Positions 7,950 through 17,777 of a DNA stretch of 64,000 nucleotides are shown here, piece after piece. Source of the DNA: Roseovarius tolerans (GTDB taxonomy: Bacteria > Pseudomonadota > Alphaproteobacteria > Rhodobacterales > Rhodobacteraceae); assembly GCF_900109855.1 (NCBI RefSeq), contig NZ_FOBO01000006.1:166596-230595 (forward strand). Reading direction: 5' to 3'. The notes under the pieces were generated by a model. It saw only the letters and a program-made list of their open reading frames with translations, did no database searches and had not been told where the DNA came from. A program made the translations under genes and the position numbers. Position 1 is the stretch's first letter. Each line of letters starts with the position of its first letter.

Positions 7950-9917
7950 TCACTCCGCCGCCAACGCGCGCGGATCGGCGAGCGTCACGATATCCATCAT
8001 GATCGTGTTCAGCTCGAAATCCTTCGGCGTATAGACCCGCGCCACGCCCATCTCGCGCAACCGGCGGGCATCGTCCTCGGGGATGATGCCGCCGACGATC
8101 ACCGGCACATGCCCGAGCCCCGCGTTGCGCATCCGCTCCATCAGGTCCTCCATCAGGGGCATGTGCGATCCTGACAGGATCGACAGTCCGACCACATGCG
8201 CGCCCTCGTCCTGTGCGGCGGTGACGATCTGTTCCGGCGTCAGACGGATGCCCTCATAGCCGATATCCATGCCGCAATCGCGGGCGCGGAAGGCGATCTG
8301 TTCGGCCCCGTTGGAATGGCCGTCGAGCCCCGGCTTGCCTACGAGGAATTTCAGACGCCGCCCGAGGCTGTCGCTGACCGCGTCCACCGCATCGCGGATC
8401 TCATCCAGCCCTTCGGTCATGTTCGACGGGCTGCGCGAGACACCGGTGGGGCCGCGGTACTCCCCGTGAATGGCGCGCATCTGTTCGGCCCATTCGCCGG
8501 TGGTGACACCTGCCTTGGCTGCCGCGATGGAGGCGGGCATGATATTCTCGCCGGCCTTGGCTGCTGCGCGCAGGGCAGAGAGCGCGGACTTGACCGCGCC
8601 TGCGTCACGCGCGCGCCGCCACTCTTCCAGCCGCCCGATCTGATCGGCCTCGACGGCCGCATCGACCACCATGATGCCGCCATCCTCGGTTTGCAGCGGC
8701 GAGGGCTCGCCCTCCTGCCACTTGTTGACGCCGACGACGACTGTCTCGTTGCGTTCGATCCGGCCTAGGCGTTCGGCGTTGCTGTCCACGAGCCGCGATT
8801 TCATGTACTCGATGGCCGAGACCGCGCCGCCCATGCTGTCGAGATTGGCCAATTCATGCCGTGCGCCATCTTTCAGCGCCTCGACCTTGGCATCGACCGC
8901 CGGGTTGCCTTCGAACAGATCGTCGAATTCCAGCAGGTCGGTCTCGTAGGCGAGGATTTGCTGCATCCGCATCGACCATTGCTGATCCCACGGGCGCGGC
9001 AGGCCCAACGCCTCGTTCCATGCCGGAAGCTGCACCGCCCGCGCGCGGGCCTTTTTCGACAGCGTCACCGCCAGCATTTCGATCAGGATACGGTAGACGT
9101 TGTTCTCGGGCTGCTGCTCGGTCAGGCCGAGGGAGTTGACCTGCACGCCATAGCGAAAGCGGCGGAACTTGGGGTCCTCGACGCCATAACGCTCCTGCAA
9201 AATCTCGTCCCAGAGATCGACGAAGGCGCGCATCTTGCACATCTCGGTGACAAAGCGGATGCCCGCGTTGACGAAGAACGAAATCCGCCCGGCGAGGATC
9301 GGGAAATCCTCCTCCGGCACGCGCGGCTTCAACTCGTCCAGCACCGCCACGGCGGTGGCGAGCGCAAAGGCCAGCTCCTGCTCCGGCGTGGCCCCGGCCT
9401 CTTGCAGGTGGTAGGAACAGACATTCATTGGGTTCCACTTGGGCACGTGCTTGTAGCAGTATTCTGCCACGTCGCCGATCATCCGCAGGCTCGGCCTGGG
9501 CGGGCAAATGTATGTGCCGCGCGACAGATACTCCTTGATCAGGTCGTTCTGCACCGTGCCTTGCAGGGCAGTGGTATCCGCGCCCTGTTCCTCGGCCACC
9601 GCGATATAGAGCGACAACAACCAAGGTGCTGTGGCGTTGATCGTCATCGAGGTGTTCATCTGATCAAGCGGGATCTGATCGAAGAGCGCGCGCATGTCGC
9701 CCAGGTGGCAGACCGGCACGCCGACCTTGCCGACCTCACCCTTGGCGAGCACGTGATCGCTGTCATAGCCCGTTTGCGTCGGCAGATCGAAGGCCACCGA
9801 CAGCCCGGTCTGCCCGCGTGCCAGGTTCGAGCGATAGAGCGCGTTCGAGGCCTGCGCCGTCGAATGGCCCGCATAGGTGCGGATTAACCAGGGGCGATCT
9901 TTCTGCGTCTGCGACAT
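7950..9917 (-). CDS. ecm: Ethylmalonyl-CoA mutase
   Basis: Coenzyme B12-dependent mutase converting (2R)-ethylmalonyl-CoA to (2S)-methylsuccinyl-CoA in the ethylmalonyl-CoA pathway for acetyl-CoA assimilation. 655 residues, the single-chain length expected of Ecm and shorter than methylmalonyl-CoA mutase large subunits. The N-terminal acyl-CoA barrel (GLSVAFDLPTQTGYDSD) is followed by the C-terminal B12 domain with the base-off histidine motif DGHSNG and the SILSGSHM segment. The frame is open to 10004; the ATG at 9917 (MSQTQKDRPW) fits the family start. ccr lies 1.8 kb away on the other strand, supporting Ecm rather than another mutase. Confidence 0.93.
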   Translation of the reverse strand: MSQTQKDRPWLIRTYAGHSTAQASNALYRSNLARGQTGLSVAFDLPTQTGYDSDHVLAKGEVGKVGVPVCHLGDMRALFDQIPLDQMNTSMTINATAPWLLSLYIAVAEEQGADTTALQGTVQNDLIKEYLSRGTYICPPRPSLRMIGDVAEYCYKHVPKWNPMNVCSYHLQEAGATPEQELAFALATAVAVLDELKPRVPEEDFPILAGRISFFVNAGIRFVTEMCKMRAFVDLWDEILQERYGVEDPKFRRFRYGVQVNSLGLTEQQPENNVYRILIEMLAVTLSKKARARAVQLPAWNEALGLPRPWDQQWSMRMQQILAYETDLLEFDDLFEGNPAVDAKVEALKDGARHELANLDSMGGAVSAIEYMKSRLVDSNAERLGRIERNETVVVGVNKWQEGEPSPLQTEDGGIMVVDAAVEADQIGRLEEWRRARDAGAVKSALSALRAAAKAGENIMPASIAAAKAGVTTGEWAEQMRAIHGEYRGPTGVSRSPSNMTEGLDEIRDAVDAVSDSLGRRLKFLVGKPGLDGHSNGAEQIAFRARDCGMDIGYEGIRLTPEQIVTAAQDEGAHVVGLSILSGSHMPLMEDLMERMRNAGLGHVPVIVGGIIPEDDARRLREMGVARVYTPKDFELNTIMMDIVTLADPRALAAE

Positions 9918-10044
9918 GTACGGGCCTCGTGAATCAGGTTGCGCAATTTTCTTACGTTCCGCGCAATGTAATGGCAACAAACTGGCGCTGTCAATTCGCT
10001 GCATCGCGGCATATGCGCCGGTCCGGCGTCTTCGGTCTCTCTCC

Positions 10045-10112
10045 CGTCATCCTCGGACTTGATCCGAGGATCTCTTGGCCAGGAGATCCTCTGGTCAAGC
10101 CAGAGGATGACG
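10045..10112. repeat. 68-bp two-hairpin intergenic repeat, copy 1
   Basis: The unit opens with CGTCAT and closes with ATGACG. Inside are two stem-loops, CCTCGGA...TCCGAGG and CCTCTGG...CCAGAGG, joined by GGATCT...AGATCC arms, so the whole could fold as a branched cruciform. A second copy lies at 14124-14190. Units of this kind are known as dispersed palindromes in alphaproteobacterial genomes. It sits between divergent ecm and the acyltransferase gene; no T-run follows. Confidence 0.85.
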
Positions 10113-10177
10113 CCCAACACTAAGAGGATAATGCGGCCCCCATTTACCGCCCCCGCGTTCCCTGCTTATCTGGTGCA

Positions 10178-11548
10178 ATGACACAAACGGTCGACATGCC
10201 CCTTTGGGCGCTGCTCTTGTTGATCGCCTTTGCGGGCGTGACCTTTGCGTCGCATTTCCTCTTCCCCTCCGTCCGCTGGTTCTTTCGTCGCCGGATGGAG
10301 CGGGCGGTGGCCCGGCTCAACGAGAGGCTGGAGCGGCCCATCGAGCCGTTCAAGCTGGCGCGGCGCTATGACATGATCCAGCGGCTGATCTACGACCCTG
10401 AGGTCATCCGCGCCATCGCCGAACATGCCCGCAAGGAAGGCATCCCCGAGAATGTCGCCTTCGAGAAGGCCAAAGGCTATGCGCGCGAGATCGTGCCGAG
10501 TTTTTCTGCCACCGCCTATTTCGGGATCGCCATAAAGCTGGCGAAATGGCTGAGCCGCGCGCTCTACCGGGTGCGGCTGGGGCATTTCGACGAGACGCTG
10601 AGCGGCATCGACCGCGACGCGACGGTGGTGTTCGTGATGAACCACCGCTCGAACATGGATTATGTGCTGGTCACGTGGCTGGCGGCCGAACGCTCGGCAC
10701 TCTCTTACGCCGTGGGGGAATGGGCGCGGGTCTGGCCGCTCAGCCGGCTGATCAAGGCGATGGGGGCCTATTTCATCCGCCGCAAATCGCGCGGGGCGCT
10801 CTATCGCCGTGTTCTGGCGCGCTATGTGGGCATGGCCACCGATGGCGGCGTCACGCAGGCGATGTTCCCCGAGGGCGGGCTGAGCCTGAATGGCGGCTTG
10901 CAGGAGCCGCGACTCGGGCTGTTGAAATATCTGGTGGAGGAGCGCGAACCCGGCGGGCGCGATGTGGTCTTTGTGCCCGTCGCGCTGAACTATGACCGGG
11001 TGTTCGAGGATCGGCTGCTGGTTGCTGCCGATCAGGCGGGCGGACGGCGCTTTCCGGCGCGGATCAGCGTGGTGGCGCGGTTCATCGTGAAACAGGGCTG
11101 GCTCAAGCTGCGGGGCAAATACCACCGGCACGGCTATGCCGCGGTCAGTTTCGGCGCACCGATGTCACTGCGGTCCTATCAGGTGGATCACCCGGAAGGG
11201 GGTGTTGAGGGGCTGGCGCGGGCGCTGATGGCGCGGATCGGGGGCGAGGTGCCGGTGCTGCCGGTGCCGCTGGTGGCGCGGGCGCTGGTGCTGGCCGATG
11301 CGCCGCTGAGCCGCGAGGCGCTGGACGCCCGCGTGACGGAGATTTTGGAGGCGGCGCCGCGCGCCCATCTGCACCTGCCGCGCGACGATCTGGAATACGC
11401 GATCCGGTTCGGGATCACGGTTCTGCGCAAGCGTGGCATGATTGAGGAGCATCACGGGGCGTTCGTCGTCAACGAGACCGAGCGCCCGCTGCTGACGTAT
11501 TATGCGTCCTCAATCGCCCATCTTTTTCGCGGGTGCAGCGGGGATTGA
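10178..11548 (+). CDS. PlsB-like glycerol-3-phosphate acyltransferase family protein
   Basis: 456 residues. One membrane segment at the N-terminus (MPLWALLLLIAFAGVTFASHFL) precedes an acyltransferase domain with the catalytic NHRSNMD box (around residues 155-161) and the FPEGGLSLNG block. It transfers acyl chains to glycerol-3-phosphate or a related lipid acceptor at the inner membrane. It is much shorter than E. coli PlsB (about 800 residues), so the exact reaction is uncertain. It lies between the two ethylmalonyl-CoA pathway genes, divergent from ecm and 136 bp upstream of ccr. Confidence 0.83.
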   Translation: MTQTVDMPLWALLLLIAFAGVTFASHFLFPSVRWFFRRRMERAVARLNERLERPIEPFKLARRYDMIQRLIYDPEVIRAIAEHARKEGIPENVAFEKAKGYAREIVPSFSATAYFGIAIKLAKWLSRALYRVRLGHFDETLSGIDRDATVVFVMNHRSNMDYVLVTWLAAERSALSYAVGEWARVWPLSRLIKAMGAYFIRRKSRGALYRRVLARYVGMATDGGVTQAMFPEGGLSLNGGLQEPRLGLLKYLVEEREPGGRDVVFVPVALNYDRVFEDRLLVAADQAGGRRFPARISVVARFIVKQGWLKLRGKYHRHGYAAVSFGAPMSLRSYQVDHPEGGVEGLARALMARIGGEVPVLPVPLVARALVLADAPLSREALDARVTEILEAAPRAHLHLPRDDLEYAIRFGITVLRKRGMIEEHHGAFVVNETERPLLTYYASSIAHLFRGCSGD

Positions 11549-11554
11549 GCGATT

Positions 11555-11610
11555 TTGCTGCAATTGCTCGGTCATATAATTACAAAAATAGACCCAAAGC
11601 TATTGCAATA
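11555..11610. promoter_or_regulatory. Candidate operator region upstream of ccr
   Basis: The 136-bp gap before ccr is markedly AT-richer than its surroundings. It holds two small palindromes with TTGC/GCAA half-sites: TTGCTGCAA at 11555-11563 and TATTGCAATA at 11601-11610. TTTGCAAA-like sites are used by short-chain fatty acyl-CoA regulators (ScfR/PccR class) of related bacteria, so control of ccr by such a protein is a possible reading, but the match is short. Confidence 0.35.
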
Positions 11611-11684
11611 TTACCGATCCATCAGTATCCCAAGGTCAGAGCGCCGCGATTCTGCACTGCGGCACGCGTTCACAGGAGGCTAGC

Positions 11685-12974
11685 ATGGCTTTGGATAACG
11701 AGACGGGCATCGCGCCCTATGACGCACCTGAAAAAGACCTTTACGAGGTCGGCGAAATGCCCCCGCTCGGCTATGTGCCCAAGCATATGTATGCATGGGC
11801 GATCCGCCGCGAGCGGCATGGCGAGCCGGAAACATCGTTCCAGCAGGAGGTAGTCGATACATGGGAGATCGACAGCCACGAGGTGCTGGTTCTGGTGATG
11901 GCGGCGGGCGTCAACTATAACGGCGTCTGGGCCGGTCTCGGCCAGCCGATCAGCCCGTTCGACGGGCACGGCGCGGACTATCATATCGCCGGGTCCGACG
12001 CGGCGGGGATCGTCTGGAAAGTGGGCGAGAAGGTCAAGCGCTGGAAGGTCGGAGACGAGGTGGTTATCCATTGTAATCAAGATGATGGCGATGATGAGGA
12101 GTGCAACGGCGGCGATCCGATGTTCTCGCCCACGCAGCGGATCTGGGGCTATGAGACGCCGGACGGCTCGTTCTCGCAGTTCACCCGCGTGCAGGCGCAA
12201 CAGCTGATGCCGCGGCCCAAGCACCTGACCTGGGAGGAAAGTGCCTGCTACACGCTGACGCTCGCCACCGCCTACCGGATGCTCTTTGGTCACGCGCCGC
12301 ATGACCTCAAGCCGGGGCAGAACGTGCTGGTCTGGGGGGCGTCGGGGGGCCTCGGCTCCTATGCGATCCAGCTGGCCAATACGGCGGGCGCGAACGCCAT
12401 CGGCGTCATCTCGGACGAGAGCAAGCGGCAGTTCGTTCTCGATCAGGGGGCCAAGGGTGTCATCAACCGCAAGGAGTTCAACTGCTGGGGACAACTGCCC
12501 ACGGTGAACACGCCGGAATACAACGAATGGCTCAAGGAAGCGCGGAAATTTGGTAAGGCAATCTGGGACATAACCGGAAAAGGCGTCAGCGTTGATATGG
12601 TGTTCGAGCATCCCGGCGAGGCGACCTTCCCGGTCTCGAGCCTCGTCTGCAAGAAGGGCGGCATGGTGGTGATCTGTGCGGGGACCAGCGGGTTCAACTG
12701 CACCTTCGACGTGCGCTACATGTGGATGCACCAGAAGCGCCTGCAAGGCAGCCATTTCGCCCATCTCAAGCAAGCGGCGGCGGCCAACAAGCTGATGGTG
12801 GAGCGGCGGCTAGACCCTTGCATGTCCGAGGTTTTCCCGTGGGACGAGATCCCGCAGGCACATACCAAGATGCTGAACAACGAACACAAGCCGGGCAACA
12901 TGGCGGTGCTGGTTCAGGCCCCGCGCACCGGGCTGCGCACGGTCGAGGATGTGATTGAGGCCGGTCGGGGCTAA
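11685..12974 (+). CDS. ccr: Crotonyl-CoA carboxylase/reductase
   Basis: NADPH-dependent reductive carboxylation of crotonyl-CoA to ethylmalonyl-CoA, the signature reaction of the ethylmalonyl-CoA pathway. 429 residues, the family length. It is a medium-chain dehydrogenase with a NADPH loop GASGGLGSYA (218-227). The family-specific segments GVNYNGVW (75-82) and SHFAHLKQA carry the asparagine and histidine that hold CO2 in studied enzymes. ATG is preceded by AGGAGG at ideal spacing. A rho-independent terminator follows directly, so it is transcribed alone or with the upstream acyltransferase. Confidence 0.97.
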   Translation: MALDNETGIAPYDAPEKDLYEVGEMPPLGYVPKHMYAWAIRRERHGEPETSFQQEVVDTWEIDSHEVLVLVMAAGVNYNGVWAGLGQPISPFDGHGADYHIAGSDAAGIVWKVGEKVKRWKVGDEVVIHCNQDDGDDEECNGGDPMFSPTQRIWGYETPDGSFSQFTRVQAQQLMPRPKHLTWEESACYTLTLATAYRMLFGHAPHDLKPGQNVLVWGASGGLGSYAIQLANTAGANAIGVISDESKRQFVLDQGAKGVINRKEFNCWGQLPTVNTPEYNEWLKEARKFGKAIWDITGKGVSVDMVFEHPGEATFPVSSLVCKKGGMVVICAGTSGFNCTFDVRYMWMHQKRLQGSHFAHLKQAAAANKLMVERRLDPCMSEVFPWDEIPQAHTKMLNNEHKPGNMAVLVQAPRTGLRTVEDVIEAGRG

Positions 12975-12995
12975 GCCCGCGCACCGGACACAGAG

Positions 12996-13030
12996 AGGCC
13001 CGCGGGAGGTGTCCACCGCGGGCCTTTTTT
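12996..13030 (+). terminator. Rho-independent terminator of ccr
   Basis: A perfect 10-bp GC-rich stem (12996-13005 with 13016-13025) with a 10-base loop is followed by T6. It lies 22 bp after the ccr stop. Confidence 0.92.
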
Positions 13031-13078
13031 CATGTCTGTATCGCGTCGGTATTCTGTCGGTATCGCGTCGGTGCGATA

Positions 13079-13999
13079 TCAGAGCGCGAGATTGGGGATG
13101 ATCTGCTTTTTGCGGGACATCACGCCGGGCAGGACCACGGCGTCGCCCGCCACGTTCGCGCCAAAGCTTTTCTCGGCGAGCGCCTTGACCAGATCGTTCG
13201 GCACCAGCAGCGTCGCCTCCTCATTCAGGATGTCCACCACGAACAAGAGCACCTGATCGACGCCATCCTCGGCGGCGACGGTGGTCATGCTGTCCATCAG
13301 GCTGGCCTTGCGGTCGAGCACGGTGGCGGGGGCGGTCGTCTCAAGCACGCTGACGCGGAATTTCTTGCCGCCGACTTCGTATTCCTTGGAATCCATGCGC
13401 AGCAGTTCGGCGTCGGAAAAGGCCGACACGTCGGATTTCGCGGCGAACATCTCGGCGGCATAGTCGGGGATCGAAACGCGCAGATCGGCGGCGAGGTTTT
13501 CGGCCACGGCGCGGTCATGGTCGGTGGTGGTGGGCGAGCGAAATTCCAGCGTATCCGAAAGGATGCAGGTGAGTGCGGCGCCCTTGGCCCAATCGGGCAT
13601 CTTCGCGGCGTCGTCGCCCATCAGGTCGACCATGATCGTCGCGGTGCACGCGAGCGGGCGCACGGTGATGTCGATCGGGCCTTTGGTTTCCAGACCGCCG
13701 ACCAGCTTGTGATGGTCGATGATCGCCTGCACATCGGCGCCGTTGATGTTGGCGGGCAGTTCAGCCGGGTTGTTGGTGTCGACCACGACGCAAGCCTGAC
13801 CGTCCTCGACATCCGAAATGATGCGCGGCTTGGGCAGGTCCCATTTGGTCAGCAGGAAGGCGGCTTCGGTATTGGGCTCGCCGAGCAGGACGGCTTCGGC
13901 GTCGCCGCCCTTCACCTCGTTGAGATACCACGCCCAGAGGATCGGCGATCCGGTGGAATCGGTGTCGGGGGATTTGTGGCCGAAAACAAGAGTGGTCAT
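13079..13999 (-). CDS. ppaC: Manganese-dependent inorganic pyrophosphatase (family II)
   Basis: Hydrolyses pyrophosphate to phosphate in the cytoplasm. 306 residues, typical of DHH-superfamily family II enzymes. Metal ligands are visible: H8, D12 and D14 in FGHKSPDTDST, the aspartate in VVVDTNNPAE, and the DHH motif in IIDHHKLVGG. The C-terminal DHHA2 substrate domain is complete. Convergent with ccr and transcribed away from the groESL repeat region. Confidence 0.95.
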   Translation of the reverse strand: MTTLVFGHKSPDTDSTGSPILWAWYLNEVKGGDAEAVLLGEPNTEAAFLLTKWDLPKPRIISDVEDGQACVVVDTNNPAELPANINGADVQAIIDHHKLVGGLETKGPIDITVRPLACTATIMVDLMGDDAAKMPDWAKGAALTCILSDTLEFRSPTTTDHDRAVAENLAADLRVSIPDYAAEMFAAKSDVSAFSDAELLRMDSKEYEVGGKKFRVSVLETTAPATVLDRKASLMDSMTTVAAEDGVDQVLLFVVDILNEEATLLVPNDLVKALAEKSFGANVAGDAVVLPGVMSRKKQIIPNLAL

Positions 14000-14123
14000 G
14001 ATGCGTGTCCTCAGTGATCGTGAATGCTTCGGCGCGCTTTATAGGGAGGTGCGCGGGGTTTGTCACCCGGCAATGCTGCACTGCGGCAACGAGGGGGGCG
14101 ATTCCGGTGCCCGCCTCGCGCAT

Positions 14124-14190
14124 CGTCACCCTCGGACGTGATCCGAGGGTCTCTCGGCCAAGAGATCCTCTGGTCAAGCCAGAGGATGAC
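14124..14190. repeat. 68-bp two-hairpin intergenic repeat, copy 2
   Basis: Same architecture and orientation as 10045-10112 with a few substitutions (CGTCACC start, CCTCTGG/CCAGAGG second hairpin identical). It lies 81 bp before a copy of the larger inverted-end element, making the 690-bp gap between ppaC and groES mostly repeat. Confidence 0.85.
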
Positions 14191-14270
14191 CGGGGAGGGG
14201 AGGCACAGGGGAGACGATCACAACAGATGGGGCGGGACAGTTCTGGCCTGGAGCGGGCGTTGAAGCCTGT

Positions 14271-14487
14271 CCGCGCGAAACGCACCGAAGGTGCTGCGCG
14301 ATCGTCATACCAGAGGCATGCCTCCGGCATGACGCCGTCCCGCGGCCTGGCGATTTGATAGGGTGCGCAACGTGTTGAGGCTACAATGACTTGGCTGGCA
14401 TAAAGTACCCGCCACAAACGGCGCATCGCCAGTCCCCGGCCCTGCGATCACGCGGCACCTTCTACGGGTCATTCAATGACCGCTTCA
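14271..14487 (+). repeat. Dispersed inverted-end element, copy A (217 bp)
   Basis: Left end CGCACCGAAGGTGC and right end GCGGCACCTTCT form inverted ends. The centre carries the invariant text GACTTGGCTGGCATAAAGTA and CGCCAGTCCCCGGCCCTGC, and a nested palindrome at 14304-14333 built on GGCATGCC. Copies B (25701-25900, opposite strand), C (42306-42521) and D (57131-57240, deleted) share these segments. No gene product is encoded; open frames across it are by-products. Confidence 0.85.
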
Positions 14488-14574
14488 AGTCGAATCCCGA
14501 CCTTGACATCGGTTCGGCATCAGGCCGACCCGGCAGCCCTGATCCGACACCGACGATTTTCGCGATCAAGGGTG

Positions 14575-14603
14575 TTGACTCGGGGAGGCGCACTGCCTAG
14601 CTA
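14575..14603 (+). promoter_or_regulatory. groESL promoter
   Basis: TTGACT (14575-14580), 17-bp spacer and TAGCTA (14598-14603) form a housekeeping-type promoter that ends 7 bp before the CIRCE operator. A transcript would start inside the operator, as expected for HrcA control. Confidence 0.75.
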
Positions 14604-14610
14604 TCCCTCG

Positions 14611-14637
14611 TTAGCACTCGCCCGAGGGGAGTGCCAA
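14611..14637. promoter_or_regulatory. CIRCE operator (HrcA-binding site)
   Basis: TTAGCACTC, a nine-base spacer, then GAGTGCCAA: one mismatch from the CIRCE consensus TTAGCACTC-N9-GAGTGCTAA. It sits between promoter and groES, so HrcA should repress groESL until heat or misfolded protein titrates GroEL. Confidence 0.95.
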
Positions 14638-14691
14638 CGATCCCCTAGTAGGGATCAATAGGGAGTAACTTTGAGCCAAGGAGCCTCAGAG

Positions 14692-15003
14692 ATGGCATTT
14701 AAACCGCTGCATGACCGCGTGCTTGTCCGCCGCGTTGAAAGCGAAGAGAAAACCGCCGGGGGCCTGATCATCCCCGAGACCGCCAAGGAAAAGCCCCAGC
14801 AGGGCCAGGTGGTGTCCGTCGGTGACGGCGCGCGCAAGGACAATGGCGAATTGATCGAGATGGCCGTGAAGGCCGGTGACACCATTCTGTTCGGCAAATG
14901 GTCGGGCACCGAGGTCACGATCGACGGCGAAGAGCTGCTGATCATGAAGGAAAGCGACATTCTGGGCATCATCGACGCCGATCAGGCTGCCAAGGCCGCC
15001 TGA
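14692..15003 (+). CDS. groES: Co-chaperonin GroES
   Basis: 103 residues, the lid of the GroEL chamber. It begins [16 protein letters not shown] and shows the mobile-loop segment [20 protein letters not shown] and [16 protein letters not shown]. The ATG at 14692 is chosen over the in-frame TTG at 14671 because AAGGAG lies nine bases upstream of it. It is followed by groEL after 51 bp and controlled by the CIRCE element upstream. Confidence 0.98.
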   Translation: MAFKPLHDRVLVRRVESEEKTAGGLIIPETAKEKPQQGQVVSVGDGARKDNGELIEMAVKAGDTILFGKWSGTEVTIDGEELLIMKESDILGIIDADQAAKAA

Positions 15004-15021
15004 ACGCCGCGCTTCGTCTGA

Positions 15022-16701
<1,680 letters not shown>

Positions 16702-16731
16702 ATCATCCCCCGGCCTTTGCAGCCAAGGAAA

Positions 16732-16757
16732 GGGTCGCGCGGTGCGCGGCCCTTTTT
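16732..16757 (+). terminator. Rho-independent terminator of groESL
   Basis: Nine-bp stem 16732-16740 with 16744-16752 (one G-U pair), three-base loop and a T5 run. Confidence 0.9.
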
Positions 16758-16775
16758 CGTTGGGCTGACGTGGTC

Positions 16776-16800
16776 TTGAGTATTTTTGGAAAAATGAAGG
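16776..16800. repeat. Short intergenic motif TTGAGTATTTTTGG...ATGAAG, copy 1
   Basis: An AT-rich 25-bp motif directly downstream of the stop of the minus-strand epimerase gene. A variant occurs at 30332-30355, in the same position relative to a minus-strand gene end. Read on the minus strand it is CTTCATTTTTCC followed by AAAAATACTCAA. It may be part of a 3' processing or termination signal; the role is inferred. Confidence 0.6.
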
Positions 16801-16806
16801 GGGGCG

Positions 16807-17661
16807 TCAGCCCTCTTGCGCCAGAAGCGCGCGCAATCCGTGGCGGTAGTCGGGATGGATCAGGCGCAGGCCGAGATCGTCCTTGATGCGCCGGTTCGAG
16901 ACGCGTTTCGATTCGGCGTAGAAGGAGCGGGCCATCGGGCTCATCTCCGCCTCGTCGAAGGGGATTGCGTCGGGCACGGCCACGCCGAGCAATTCGGCGG
17001 CATGGGCGATCACGTCCTGCGGCGGGGCCGGGTCGTCATCGCAGAGGTTGTAGGCGGTGCCGGGGCGGGGGGCCATGATCGAGGCCTCGAGCACCTGCGC
17101 GATATCGTCGACATGGATGCGGCTGAAGACCTGACCTGGCTTGATGATGCGCCGCGCGGTGCGTGCGCGCACCTTCTCGAACGGGCCGCGCCCGGGGCCG
17201 TAGATGCCCGCGAGGCGAAAGATGTGCAGCGGCAGGCCGGGGATCGCCTGCCATTCGGCTTCGGCCGCGACGCGCAAGCGCCCGCGCTTGGTGGAGGGGG
17301 TGAGGGGGGTGTCTTCATCGACCCAGCCGCCCTGATGGTCGCCGTAGACCCCGGTGGTCGAGAGGTAGCCCGCCCAGGTGAGGCGCGGCGCGAGGGTGGT
17401 GATCTCGGCGCGGTGGCGGGCGAGCACCGGGTCGCCGTCCTCGGTCGGGGCTGCGGAACTGAGCAGGTGGGTCGCCTCTTGCAGGGCGGGGGTGAGGTCA
17501 TCGGTGCCCCAGAGGAGCGGGATAACGCCCTCGGCGCGCAGGGCCTCGGCTTTCGTGGCGTCGCGGGTGGTGCCGTAGATGCGCCAGCCCTGAGGCAGGA
17601 GCCGGGCGGCGAGGGCGCGGGCGCAGTAGCCGTGGCCGAAGGAGAAAAGAACCTTGCTCAT
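16807..17661 (-). CDS. NAD(P)-dependent epimerase/SDR family protein (YeeZ-like)
   Basis: 284 residues, extended short-chain dehydrogenase fold. The N-terminal nucleotide loop is degenerate in form (FSFGHGYCARALAARL), typical of the YeeZ-like branch. STTGVYGDHQGGWVDED carries the threonine-tyrosine part of the active site, and HIFRLAGIYGPGR is a family block. The substrate is unknown. Converges on groEL; divergent from the lytic transglycosylase gene. Confidence 0.82.
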   Translation of the reverse strand: MSKVLFSFGHGYCARALAARLLPQGWRIYGTTRDATKAEALRAEGVIPLLWGTDDLTPALQEATHLLSSAAPTEDGDPVLARHRAEITTLAPRLTWAGYLSTTGVYGDHQGGWVDEDTPLTPSTKRGRLRVAAEAEWQAIPGLPLHIFRLAGIYGPGRGPFEKVRARTARRIIKPGQVFSRIHVDDIAQVLEASIMAPRPGTAYNLCDDDPAPPQDVIAHAAELLGVAVPDAIPFDEAEMSPMARSFYAESKRVSNRRIKDDLGLRLIHPDYRHGLRALLAQEG

Positions 17662-17777
17662 GCGCCCTTACATGGCGCGGGGCGGGTGGAATGGCAAGGT
17701 TTCGCCGGTGGTGATCATGTCGCTGGCGCGGGGCGACGCGGGCGGGCATTCTGGCACAAAGTCATGCCGGAGCCGCC

